A DNA stretch of 64,000 nt from Olleya sediminilitoris (lineage in GTDB: Bacteria > Bacteroidota > Bacteroidia > Flavobacteriales > Flavobacteriaceae). Under the pieces are notes generated by a model. It saw nothing but the letters and a program-made list of their open reading frames with translations. It had not been told where the DNA came from and searched no databases. Positions 14,883 through 22,867 of this stretch are shown one piece after another (position 1 is the stretch's first letter; every line of letters begins with the position of its first letter). The translations under genes and the position numbers were made by a program. The DNA lies in NCBI RefSeq assembly GCF_016785945.1, contig NZ_JAEMEF010000013.1, positions 33,449 through 97,448 of the forward strand, given 5' to 3'.

Positions 14883-16082
14883 TTAAATTATGTTTAAGGC
14901 CTTCATGCAAGTGTGCATTATTTGGTAAGTACGCTGTATGTCTGCATCTAAGCCTATTGAAAACCTGATAAGTCCATTGCTTAACCCCATTGCTTTTTGT
15001 TCGTCCTCAGGAATTTCGGACGATGTTGAGCTACCAGGAGCAGAAAACAAGGTTTTGTAAAAGCCTAAACTTACTGCTAAATAGCCAAGGTTTTTTTCTT
15101 GCATTAGCTCCATTAACGCATTAGCTTTATCTAAAGATCCAGCGTCAATAGTTAGCATGCCACCAAAACCGTATTTGTCATTCATCATGGATTTAAATAA
15201 CGCATGAGAAGGATGAGAGGGTAAGCCAGGATAGACGGTTTTAAGACCCAAAGCTTCAAATTTTTGTGCTAGATATAAGGCATTGACACTATGTTGTTGC
15301 ATCCTGATGTGTAGTGTGCGTAAGTTTTTTAAAACAGAAGCTGCTCTTAAACTATCCATAGTACTGCCTAAAAGCATGCAAGCGCCATCGTTAACATTTC
15401 TTAGGCTGTCAATATACTCTTGGGTACCACAAACGACTCCACCAACAGTATCTGATGAGCCATTAATAAACTTTGTTAAACTGTGTATTACGATATCTGC
15501 ACCTAATTGTGCAGGTGAAATTGATAAAGGTGAAAACGTGTTGTCTACCACCAGTTTTAAATTATACTTTTTGGCAAGTTTAGCTAAAGCTTTAATATCT
15601 GCAACTTCTAGTAATGGGTTGCTAACGGACTCGCAATACAACACTTTAGTGTTATTTGTGATAGCAGCTTCAACAGTATCTAATTTTGTGATGTCAACAA
15701 AACTAGTGTTTATACCAAATCTAGGGGTGAAGTTTTTTAAAAACGCATAGGTGCCACCATAAATGGTTCGGCTAGATACAATATGGTCTCCTTGACCACA
15801 TAATTGCATGATAACAGGTGTGATTGCACCCATACCAGATGCAGTGACGTTAGCGGTTTCAGTCCCTTCCATAGCAGCTAAGGCTTCGCCAAGATATAAA
15901 TTTGAAGGTGTAGAATGTCTAGAGTATAGGTAGCATCCATCTGCATTGCCTTCAAAAGTATCAAACATTGTTTTTGCTGATAAAAAGGTGTAGGTAGAAG
16001 AGTCTGAAATAGACGGGTTAACACCTCCAAATTCGCCAAAATACTGTAAATCTTGTATGTTGTTTGCTGGTTTAAATGTCAT
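14883..16082 (-). CDS. PLP-dependent Cys/Met metabolism enzyme (methionine gamma-lyase / cystathionine gamma-lyase type)
   Basis: The enzyme is of the trans-sulfuration fold-type I family. It shows YSRHSTPSNLYLGEALAAME, the glycine-rich ASGMGAITP and the PLP-lysine motif HSLTKFINGSSD. An upstream start at 16139 would add a hydrophobic, Ile-rich leader with no family match; the ATG at 16082, giving about 399 residues beginning MTFKPANNIQDLQYFGEFGG, is the natural start. The substrate cannot be decided from sequence: methionine, cystathionine or O-acyl-homoserine are possible. It diverges from an Lrp-family regulator, a common pairing for amino-acid catabolic genes. Confidence 0.85.
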   Translation of the reverse strand: MTFKPANNIQDLQYFGEFGGVNPSISDSSTYTFLSAKTMFDTFEGNADGCYLYSRHSTPSNLYLGEALAAMEGTETANVTASGMGAITPVIMQLCGQGDHIVSSRTIYGGTYAFLKNFTPRFGINTSFVDITKLDTVEAAITNNTKVLYCESVSNPLLEVADIKALAKLAKKYNLKLVVDNTFSPLSISPAQLGADIVIHSLTKFINGSSDTVGGVVCGTQEYIDSLRNVNDGACMLLGSTMDSLRAASVLKNLRTLHIRMQQHSVNALYLAQKFEALGLKTVYPGLPSHPSHALFKSMMNDKYGFGGMLTIDAGSLDKANALMELMQEKNLGYLAVSLGFYKTLFSAPGSSTSSEIPEDEQKAMGLSNGLIRFSIGLDADIQRTYQIMHTCMKALNII

Positions 16083-16117
16083 AATAATAGTTTTAGTGAT
16101 GATTACATCAAATATCA

Positions 16118-16195
16118 GTATTATTAGAATAATAATCAATGTAATTAATATTATTAGGAATATAAAACTAATATATGTTGTTTTATTAGAAATTT
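16118..16195. promoter_or_regulatory. Phased direct repeats, candidate Lrp operator
   Basis: The octamer TATTAG(A/G)A occurs at 16122, 16152 and 16184, spaced 30 and 32 bp apart, about three helical turns each, all in the same orientation. The copies lie between the two divergent start codons, and the last lies between the presumed -33 and -7 elements of the Lrp gene. Lrp-family octamers bind phased sites, so autoregulation and control of the PLP enzyme are inferred. Confidence 0.45.
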
Positions 16196-16202
16196 AATTT
16201 GT

Positions 16203-16210
16203 TATATTTG
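16203..16210 (+). promoter_or_regulatory. Bacteroidota -7 box before the Lrp-family gene
   Basis: TATATTTG fits TAnnTTTG and lies 34 bp before the start codon at 16245. A TTG at 16178-16180 is at roughly the right distance for a -33 element (spacer 22 bp, slightly long). Confidence 0.5.
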
Positions 16211-16244
16211 AAATTGAATAACTAAAACTGAAAATTTTTCCTTT

Positions 16245-16703
16245 ATGACCTTTGATGCTATTGACCAAAAACTACTACAATTACTACAAAATGATAGTAA
16301 ACAGACTAATAAAGAGCTATCTAATGCATTAAACTTATCTGTAACAGCAGTTTTTGAGCGTATTAAGAAATTAGAAAACAATGGTGTAATTAATAAGTAC
16401 GTTGCGTTGGTTAAAAAGGAAAAAGTAGACAAAAGTTTTGTTGCTTTTTGCCATATTAAACTCTCACAACACATTCAAGAATACGTAGTACAATTTGAAA
16501 AAGAGGTGACCAATTTAACAGAGGTTTTAGAGTGCCATCATATTAGTGGTGATTATGATTATATACTTAAGGTTGTGGTTAAAGATATGGAAGCTTTTAG
16601 AGAATTTATGGTAGAAAAACTAACTAATATTAATCATATTGGTAGTACGCATAGTATGTTTGTTATTAGTGAAGTTAAAAGTACTACCGCAATACCTATT
16701 TAA
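16245..16703 (+). CDS. Lrp/AsnC-family transcriptional regulator
   Basis: 152 residues, the family's standard length. The N-terminal helix-turn-helix reads DQKLLQLLQNDSKQTNKEL then LSVTAVFERIKKLENNGVI; the C-terminal RAM (ligand-binding) domain includes HHISGDYDYILKVVVKDME. It likely forms octamers and senses an amino acid. Divergent placement suggests that it controls the PLP-dependent methionine/cystathionine enzyme at 14883-16082. Confidence 0.93.
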   Translation: MTFDAIDQKLLQLLQNDSKQTNKELSNALNLSVTAVFERIKKLENNGVINKYVALVKKEKVDKSFVAFCHIKLSQHIQEYVVQFEKEVTNLTEVLECHHISGDYDYILKVVVKDMEAFREFMVEKLTNINHIGSTHSMFVISEVKSTTAIPI

Positions 16704-16769
16704 TTTTTGCTGTGTCGTTTAAGCTATAAACTTTATTTTTGAACAGTATTAATCTATTTAAATCAAAAT

Positions 16770-17330
16770 ATGAAACACCATTTAATTTATTTCTTCTTAG
16801 TAATATCAGCCCTAAGTTTTGCACAAAAAAACAATAAGCCTTCTTATTTTGGAATAAAAGTAGGAGGTAATATTGCTACTATTTCTGGTGATTTTTCAGA
16901 GGAGTACTCGTCACGTTTTAGCTTTCATATTGGTATGACAGGAGAGTTGGAGATTAGTAAAACATTACGATTAGTGCCAGAAGTACTGTTTAGTTCTGTA
17001 GGTGCAGAAAATGTTGTCTTAAATTATATAACCTTACCGATTGGTTTAAGAGTGTATCCAGACAAAAACTTTTATTTAGAAGCAGGACCACAAGTCGGTT
17101 TTTCTGTAGGCGCAGTAAAAGAGGTTGGATCTACACAATTTGGAAATGACATAACCAATGTTAATCAAACCGATTTAGGTGCTAACATAGGAATAGGGGT
17201 AAAAACAGACTCTAGAGTGTTGCTTGGGCTAGGGTATTATCTTGGGCTATCTAATTTAATCCAAGATCAAACGTATAACAATTATAATAGGGTTTTTCAG
17301 TTTTCAGTAGCATATTTATTCAAAAATTAG
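16770..17330 (+). CDS. Outer-membrane beta-barrel protein (PorT/OmpA-barrel type)
   Basis: 186 residues with a cleavable signal peptide (MKHHLIYFFLVISALSFAQK). The mature part alternates polar and hydrophobic residues in strands, starts FGIKVGGNIATISGDF and ends in the aromatic FSVAYLFKN, typical of the small eight-strand barrels annotated 'porin family / PorT-like' in Bacteroidota. Function beyond outer-membrane location is unknown. It lies alone between the Lrp gene and lpdA. Confidence 0.82.
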   Translation: MKHHLIYFFLVISALSFAQKNNKPSYFGIKVGGNIATISGDFSEEYSSRFSFHIGMTGELEISKTLRLVPEVLFSSVGAENVVLNYITLPIGLRVYPDKNFYLEAGPQVGFSVGAVKEVGSTQFGNDITNVNQTDLGANIGIGVKTDSRVLLGLGYYLGLSNLIQDQTYNNYNRVFQFSVAYLFKN

Positions 17331-17364
17331 CTTTAAGACTTTAGTGAATAATCACACAAAATTG

Positions 17365-17372
17365 TACTTTTG
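17365..17372 (+). promoter_or_regulatory. Bacteroidota -7 box before lpdA
   Basis: TACTTTTG matches TAnnTTTG, 53 bp before the lpdA start codon. The leader between them contains the 13-mer TTCCGCGAAAGCG (17398-17410), which recurs elsewhere in the window. Confidence 0.55.
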
Positions 17373-17424
17373 TTTATAGAAAGTAACATTTAATAATTTC
17401 CGCGAAAGCGAAAAAACAAAATAT

Positions 17425-18825
17425 ATGAGTCAATACGACGTAGCAATTATAGGTTCTGGTCCAGGTGGATACGTAGCAGCAATACGTTGCGCGCAATTAG
17501 GAATGAAGACAGCAATTATCGAAAAATATTCGACATTAGGTGGTACCTGTCTTAATGTTGGATGTATCCCAAGTAAGGCTTTGTTAGCCTCTTCACATCA
17601 TTATGAAGAAGCGACTAAGCACTTTGAAGATCACGGAATTGAAATTCCGGGTGAAATTAAAGTAAACCTAGAAAAAATGATTGGTCGTAAACAAGCAGTT
17701 GTAGACCAAACAACAGGAGGTATTGAGTTTTTAATGAATAAAAACAAGATTGATGTCTTTACAGGTGTTGGGAGTTTTAAAGATGCTACACATATTATAA
17801 TAGAAGGCGAAGAAACGACAACCATAGAAGCAAAAAACACAATAATAGCAACAGGTAGTAAGCCTTCTACCTTACCTTTTATTACTTTAGATAAAGAGCG
17901 TATTATAACCTCTACAGAAGCTTTAAAACTAAAAGAAATCCCTAAGCACATGATTGTGATTGGAGGCGGAGTTATTGGTTTAGAGCTTGGTCAGGTATAC
18001 AGACGTTTAGGTGCAGAAGTTACTGTTATTGAGTACATGGACAGAATTTTACCTACAATGGATAAAGCGTTGTCTAAAGAGTTAAATAAAGTGTTTAAGA
18101 AAGCTAAATTTAACATGATGCTATCGCATAAAGTTCAATCTGTTGAGCGTCATGGAGATGAAGTTATTGTTAAAGCAGAAAATAAAAAAGGAGAGGTTGT
18201 TGAGTTTAAAGGAGACTACTGTTTAGTGTCTGTAGGACGTAAACCTTATACAGATGGTTTGAATGCTGATGCAGCAGGCGTAAAATTAACAGACCGAGGT
18301 CAAATTGAAGTTAATGACCATTTACAAACCAATGTTAGTAATATTTATGCTATTGGAGATGTTGTAAAAGGAGCGATGTTAGCACATAAAGCTGAAGAAG
18401 AAGGTGTATTTGTTGCCGAAACTTTAGCAGGACAAAAACCACATATTGACTATAACTTAATACCAGGTGTTGTTTACACTTGGCCAGAAGTTGCAGCAGT
18501 AGGTAAAACAGAAGAAGAATTAAAAGACGCAGGAGCAGATTATAAAGTAGGTCAGTTTCCTTTTAGGGCTTTAGGACGCGCTAGAGCAGGAGGAGATATT
18601 GATGGATTTGTTAAAATACTTGCCGATAAAACTACAGACGAAGTATTAGGAGTACATATGATTGGTGCACGTTGTGCAGATCTTATTGCAGAAGCTGTTA
18701 CAGCGATGGAGTTTAGAGCCTCTGCCGAAGATATTTCGCGTATGTCACATGCACATCCAACGTTTGCAGAAGCAGTTAAAGAAGCCGCATTAGCAGCTAC
18801 AGATGATAGAGCATTACACGTGTAA
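17425..18825 (+). CDS. lpdA: Dihydrolipoyl dehydrogenase (E3)
   Basis: 466 residues of the pyridine nucleotide-disulfide oxidoreductase family. FAD-binding GSGPGGYVAA is at the N-terminus, and the redox disulfide GGTCLNVGCIPSK has C42 and C47. The NAD-binding VIGGGVIGLELG and a second FAD motif IYAIGDV follow, and the catalytic HAHPTFAEA (His-Glu pair) is at the C-terminus. It reoxidises lipoamide in the pyruvate, 2-oxoglutarate and branched-chain dehydrogenase complexes and the glycine cleavage system. Single gene with its own promoter and terminator. Confidence 0.97.
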   Translation: MSQYDVAIIGSGPGGYVAAIRCAQLGMKTAIIEKYSTLGGTCLNVGCIPSKALLASSHHYEEATKHFEDHGIEIPGEIKVNLEKMIGRKQAVVDQTTGGIEFLMNKNKIDVFTGVGSFKDATHIIIEGEETTTIEAKNTIIATGSKPSTLPFITLDKERIITSTEALKLKEIPKHMIVIGGGVIGLELGQVYRRLGAEVTVIEYMDRILPTMDKALSKELNKVFKKAKFNMMLSHKVQSVERHGDEVIVKAENKKGEVVEFKGDYCLVSVGRKPYTDGLNADAAGVKLTDRGQIEVNDHLQTNVSNIYAIGDVVKGAMLAHKAEEEGVFVAETLAGQKPHIDYNLIPGVVYTWPEVAAVGKTEEELKDAGADYKVGQFPFRALGRARAGGDIDGFVKILADKTTDEVLGVHMIGARCADLIAEAVTAMEFRASAEDISRMSHAHPTFAEAVKEAALAATDDRALHV

Positions 18826-18867
18826 TTACAGTATAGTATAACATTTCAATATATCGTTGAAATGCAA

Positions 18868-18904
18868 TAAAAAAAAGCAAACCGAATGGTTTGCTTTTTT
18901 TTAT
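18868..18904 (+). terminator. Terminator after lpdA
   Basis: AAAAGCAAACC-gaat-GGTTTGCTTTT forms a strong stem followed by T residues. An additional inverted repeat (CATTTCAA/TTGAAATG) lies at 18842-18864. The A run on the left side makes it potentially bidirectional. Confidence 0.9.
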
Positions 18905-18961
18905 GTGAATATTCTTGTTAAATCGATTTAATAAATTAATTTAGTTCTATTAATCAATATT

Positions 18962-19660
18962 ATGAGTATTACAGCAAAACTATATGTTGAAGATAAAGTT
19001 TTTAATATTTTAAATTTTAACTTCTCCTTCAATCAGCAATCTAGTATGTCTGGACTTCCTTCTGCAAAACCAACAGGTGGACAGTTTGATATCGTACTAG
19101 AAGCCACCAAAGATCCTATTTTTTATGAGTGGATGACCTCCAACAGTTTAATGAATAAGGTCAAAATAGAAATTTCTCAATCTTTTACTTTTGGTAAAAC
19201 AAGACAAATAGAGCTTATAGACGTCTATTGTTTGTTGCATCAAGATACCTTTAATGGTGTTAATAACCAACCTATGCAAACTTTAATAAAATTATCTCCA
19301 GCAATACTGTTGCAAAATGGAGAGAAAATGTTTGAATGGTATTGGAAGGTAACGGATTTGGATGCTAATGTTGAAGAGACGGTTTTGGATACTACAGAAC
19401 CAAAGTTGCTAAACTATTACATTGAAGATTTAGAAAATAATAGAATCAATGACGCTTCTATTAAAGAAAATCAAGAGATTTATCTAGTTATAAATTCTGA
19501 AAATACCCAAGGAGAAGTTGTTGATATAGATCTAGAAAATCATGCCATAGATTTTGAATACAATGGTCAATGGATGAAAGATGATATAATAAATGATGTT
19601 GTATTAAACGACACTTTTACTAAAGTTAAACTAAAAGCTGTAAAGCAAAAAGAAAACTAG
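18962..19660 (+). CDS. tssD: Type VI secretion tube protein TssD (Hcp), Bacteroidota type, with C-terminal extension
   Basis: Residues 1 to about 130 match the Bacteroidota TssD/Hcp pattern. There is an N-terminal strand MSITAKLYVEDKVFNILNFN, a GxPSAKPTGGQ turn, IVLEATKDPIFYEWM, then IELIDVYCLLHQDTF and a final LIKLSPAILLQNG strand. The remaining 100 residues (about 135-232) form an added domain (LNYYIEDLENNRINDASI then VYL-like strands) that is not part of the tube fold. The gene is not in a full T6SS locus here. It heads a four-gene unit with the next genes at 2, 12 and -17 nt, which suggests an effector-delivery module. Identification of the tube domain is firm; the function of the extension is unknown. 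Confidence 0.82.
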   Translation: MSITAKLYVEDKVFNILNFNFSFNQQSSMSGLPSAKPTGGQFDIVLEATKDPIFYEWMTSNSLMNKVKIEISQSFTFGKTRQIELIDVYCLLHQDTFNGVNNQPMQTLIKLSPAILLQNGEKMFEWYWKVTDLDANVEETVLDTTEPKLLNYYIEDLENNRINDASIKENQEIYLVINSENTQGEVVDIDLENHAIDFEYNGQWMKDDIINDVVLNDTFTKVKLKAVKQKEN

Positions 19661-19662
19661 TT

Positions 19663-20520
19663 ATGGGAATTATTACTTTAAAAAACTATCCTAACGAGAC
19701 ACTTAGCTTTGAACTGCCAGAAGTTGAGAGTGATATCATTAGAATTCATATACACATGGTTAGAATTTATAATGATGGAACAACAATATTAAGTGTTATC
19801 AAAATGAAAATTGGAGACAAAAATTATTATTACACGTCAGTATCTAATGATTTGAGTTATTCTTCTCCGGCTAGAGCAGGAATGTATTATGGTTATCTAA
19901 TAAGAAGAAGTGATAATAAGAATAATCGAAATTACAAGCCTGATAATTTAGAAACTAAAAAGAGAATTGAAACAATATTTAAAAAATTAAATGTTTTTGA
20001 TGAGAGATTACCAAAAGGTTTCAGAGGAGGTAAAGACAACTATAATTATGCAGAGCATAATGGCTTAAGAATATATGACCCTAGAATTAAAGGCAACCTT
20101 GAAACAGGAGGATCTATATTGCCTGGAGGAAATCGTTTTTTTCATGTTGGAAAATTTTATATTCATAGCCATGGTTGTGAGTCTATTGGTAATAGCATAC
20201 AGTACTTTAATAAAAATGACAATAATATAAAAGATGAGCAAGATGTTTATGATAACATAGGATTATTTGGAGTTAATGATACTGTTTTGGCAACAGGAGG
20301 TTTTATAGAAAATATTATTTTAGTTTATGAAAATAATATTAATAAACAAAATCAATCAGCTGTTCATATAGATATCGAAGTAGAAGATAATATTCAAGAA
20401 AATTTGAATAAAATTAGTGTTATTGAAGCTAAAGAAAAATATCAGTCTTTGTATCCACCACGTAAGAAACAAGAACCAGTTAAAGTTATTAAGCCCTTAG
20501 GGCCTATTTTCAACAATTAA
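19663..20520 (+). CDS. Putative type VI effector or cargo protein (285 aa)
   Basis: The gene starts 2 nt after the tssD stop codon. There is no signal peptide, as expected of cargo loaded on a tube. No family recognised. The central part contains FFHVGKFYIHSHGCESIG with S169-H170-G171-C172, a tetrad resembling the SHGC of L,D-transpeptidases and of the T6SS Tlde1 effectors. The usual upstream His at 14-17 residues is not in place (nearest His at 161 and 168), so that activity is unproven. The C-terminus ends in a Pro/Lys-rich tail (YPPRKKQEPVKVIKPLG). The position between TssD and exported paralogues argues for an effector. Confidence 0.55.
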   Translation: MGIITLKNYPNETLSFELPEVESDIIRIHIHMVRIYNDGTTILSVIKMKIGDKNYYYTSVSNDLSYSSPARAGMYYGYLIRRSDNKNNRNYKPDNLETKKRIETIFKKLNVFDERLPKGFRGGKDNYNYAEHNGLRIYDPRIKGNLETGGSILPGGNRFFHVGKFYIHSHGCESIGNSIQYFNKNDNNIKDEQDVYDNIGLFGVNDTVLATGGFIENIILVYENNINKQNQSAVHIDIEVEDNIQENLNKISVIEAKEKYQSLYPPRKKQEPVKVIKPLGPIFNN

Positions 20521-20532
20521 TATTTTATTTAA

Positions 20533-21366
20533 ATGAAAACATTTTTATCACTTATATTTATCTTATTATCCTCAATTAACCTTTACAGTCAAAGGTTATG
20601 TGAATTAGGTAATTACGATTTAATCACCAATACTATTATTGGAATTGAAAAAGTTCCTTTTACTATGATAAAATTTATCGATAATGATAAACCTCAGAGT
20701 GAAAAAATAAGATATGTTTACTGCTATGATGATTTTGGTCGTTTGGTTAACATAGATTTTAAAGGTAATGGAAATATATATGGAGCAGAAGATATAGAAA
20801 CCGGTTGTTACAAGATAGAAAACGCTACTTACAAATATTCAGATAGCCTATTCCCTAAAAATATTGAGGTTAAAGATACACAATATGAATACTTGATAAA
20901 ACTAGAGTATAATAATTTAAATAAAATAAAATCCATAACTAATACTGATAAAAAAGGAAAAGTGCTTTCAAGTTTTAATTTTGACTACGATAATAAGAAT
21001 CAACTTAAACTAATAGATAAAGATTATAATTATTACTATGAATGGGATGAAAAATCTCGTATAAAAAAAATAACAATTCCTGATCCTTTTTATATAATTC
21101 GAGAGTATAATTTTAAATACATCAACAATAAATTATCAACAATTACTAAAATTAGTCGTTTTAAAGAAAGCCCTGATAAAATAAGAACACAAAGTACTTA
21201 TACCTATATTTATAAGAACAATAAATTACATAAAGTACAGTATGGTAACTCTACAACAACAGAGCTTTCTTATAGTTTATACAATTATAATAATGATGAT
21301 AAAGTCATTATAACGTATTACACAAATAAAGACCAATACGAATACCATTATGAATGCTACTATTAG
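20533..21366 (+). CDS. Exported YD-repeat-like protein, putative immunity protein 1
   Basis: 277 residues with a signal peptide (MKTFLSLIFILLSSINLYSQ). The mature protein has repeated aromatic, YD/RHS-like strands (YCYDDFGRLVNI, YDNKNQLKLI, YYYEWDEKSRIKKITI, YKNNKLHKVQY), predicting a beta-sheet repeat protein in the periplasm or on the surface. It is a tandem paralogue of the next gene: both begin after the signal peptide with (L)CELGNYDLI or ICDYGDYHLV and end in YHYECYY or KHYECYY. Lying behind a TssD-effector pair, a periplasmic protein in two copies is what an immunity protein would look like. Confidence 0.6.
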   Translation: MKTFLSLIFILLSSINLYSQRLCELGNYDLITNTIIGIEKVPFTMIKFIDNDKPQSEKIRYVYCYDDFGRLVNIDFKGNGNIYGAEDIETGCYKIENATYKYSDSLFPKNIEVKDTQYEYLIKLEYNNLNKIKSITNTDKKGKVLSSFNFDYDNKNQLKLIDKDYNYYYEWDEKSRIKKITIPDPFYIIREYNFKYINNKLSTITKISRFKESPDKIRTQSTYTYIYKNNKLHKVQYGNSTTTELSYSLYNYNNDDKVIITYYTNKDQYEYHYECYY

Positions 21367-22147
21367 CCGCTTAAAATACTTTTTTTCCTTTGTACTATTT
21401 GTTTTATCATTGAGTCTTCATAGCCAGGGAATATGCGATTATGGAGATTATCATCTAGTTTTAAATAAAATTAAAGGTATTGATAAGTCGGAATTTTCTG
21501 AATTCAAAGTCTTACAAAGAGATAAACTTTTATATACTTACAAGTATGATTCATTAGCACGATTTACAGAAGCTAAATTTTACATTGAAAGAATTGAAAA
21601 CTCTTGCGATGGTACAAAGTATGCTTATTATGTTTATTCTAAAACGGAGCAACCTGATATAATAAAGGTTACAGATGACTATGGTACTCATGATGCTAAA
21701 TTAACTTATTATGATAATGGAAACTTAAAACAAATCAATTATAATGATTTTCTGTTTGTCGATTATGAATACAATCTTAAAAACCAAATCAAAACTATAA
21801 AGAAAGACCGTAAAGTGTATCGTTATTTATGGAATGAAGAGAATAAGATTGAAAAAATTACAATTGATTTTTTAAGTAATGGCAGAAAACAAGAAATTAA
21901 GTTTATATATGAAAACAATTTATTAAAAGAAGTTTTGCATACTCAATTAAGTAGAGGATATCTTCAAATTAATAAAAAATACACGTATAAATATAAGAAT
22001 AAATGTCTTAGTGAGATTATTTATATGAACATGCGTACAAATGCTATTGGTTATTATAATTATAGCTATGATGATAAAGATAAATTAATTATTACAATAA
22101 ATGATTCCAACAAAAAATACATAAAACATTATGAATGTTATTATTAA
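21350..22147 (+). CDS. Exported YD-repeat-like protein, putative immunity protein 2
   Basis: 265 residues, overlapping the previous gene by 17 bp and paralogous to it. It has a signal peptide (the hydrophobic core YFFSFVLFVLSLSLHSQG follows a short polar N-terminus), the same ICDYGDYHLVLNKIKGIDK opening, the same spacing of EYN/YLWNEENKIEKITI strands and the same YECYY end. Duplication of immunity genes next to an effector is common where effectors diversify. No catalytic motif is seen. The alternative is a structural surface protein. Confidence 0.6.
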   Translation: MNATISRLKYFFSFVLFVLSLSLHSQGICDYGDYHLVLNKIKGIDKSEFSEFKVLQRDKLLYTYKYDSLARFTEAKFYIERIENSCDGTKYAYYVYSKTEQPDIIKVTDDYGTHDAKLTYYDNGNLKQINYNDFLFVDYEYNLKNQIKTIKKDRKVYRYLWNEENKIEKITIDFLSNGRKQEIKFIYENNLLKEVLHTQLSRGYLQINKKYTYKYKNKCLSEIIYMNMRTNAIGYYNYSYDDKDKLIITINDSNKKYIKHYECYY

Positions 22148-22382
22148 TGTTGGTTTAAGTGTAACCATTATATAACAGATTAATAGCTTCTAAAAGACAT
22201 TCTAAGCTTGATGTTGTTTACTTATTTGGATTTGAAATGAAGATATATATATTCTTTATAATAAAGGTTTGGGGAGGTAAAACAACATTCTGTAAAAATT
22301 ACAGATTGTAATTAAAGAGCACAAAGTCAATCATGCTTTAGTGACTTTGAGTTATATTAAGTTTAACTACAATAGAACTAAA

Positions 22383-22727
22383 ATGAGGATTATATTTTTC
22401 TTAATGTTTTTAATATTAAATGGCTGTAAATCTAGTCCTACGATTTATAAAGGATATGTTTATCATGAAAACAAGCCACTAGTTAATGTAAGCGTAATAA
22501 AAGAATATGCTATAGATAGTAAAGATTCGACTTTAACAGATTCATCCGGTTATTTTGAATTACAAAAAGAACCTAACTTTTTAGTTTCTTTAATATTTAT
22601 AAAGGAGAATTTCAGGTCTGAAACAATACCTTCTGTTTGGACACAACATGGTGAAAAAGTTAAATATACCTTTTTGAATAAAGTATTTGATACCGTTAGA
22701 TTGAATAAAAGTACAGTAAAACAATGA
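22383..22727 (+). CDS. Small lipoprotein with carboxypeptidase-regulatory-like domain
   Basis: From the ATG at 22383 the protein begins MRIIFFLMFLILNGCKSSP, a lipoprotein signal with lipobox LNGC. The start at 22341 would place 14 polar residues before the signal and is less likely. The mature part (about 100 residues) reads YKGYVYHENKPLVNVSV ... DSTLTDSSGYFEL, the pattern of a CarboxypepD_reg-like (transthyretin-fold) domain. It lies about 230 bp after the putative immunity genes on the same strand. It may belong to the same accessory island. Function unknown. Confidence 0.65.
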   Translation: MRIIFFLMFLILNGCKSSPTIYKGYVYHENKPLVNVSVIKEYAIDSKDSTLTDSSGYFELQKEPNFLVSLIFIKENFRSETIPSVWTQHGEKVKYTFLNKVFDTVRLNKSTVKQ

Positions 22728-22867
22728 TTACCGCTTAAGTCTTTTAATCGTTGATTTATGTATTACAACCTCTATATGTTTATTTAAAATGCATTTTATC
22801 GATAAATATTGTATTTAATCGTTTTTATTTATATGTTTGTAATCTCAAATTATAAATATATCCTATC

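Noticed and set aside
16083..16139. N-terminal extension of the PLP enzyme
   Set aside because: The additional 19 residues are Ile-rich and derive from AT-rich regulatory DNA; the family N-terminus begins at the ATG at 16082.
19663..20520. Assignment of the TssD-linked cargo as an L,D-transpeptidase-type effector
   Set aside because: An SHGC tetrad is present, but the conserved His at the usual distance is missing and the rest of the fold is not recognisable, so only a resemblance is noted.
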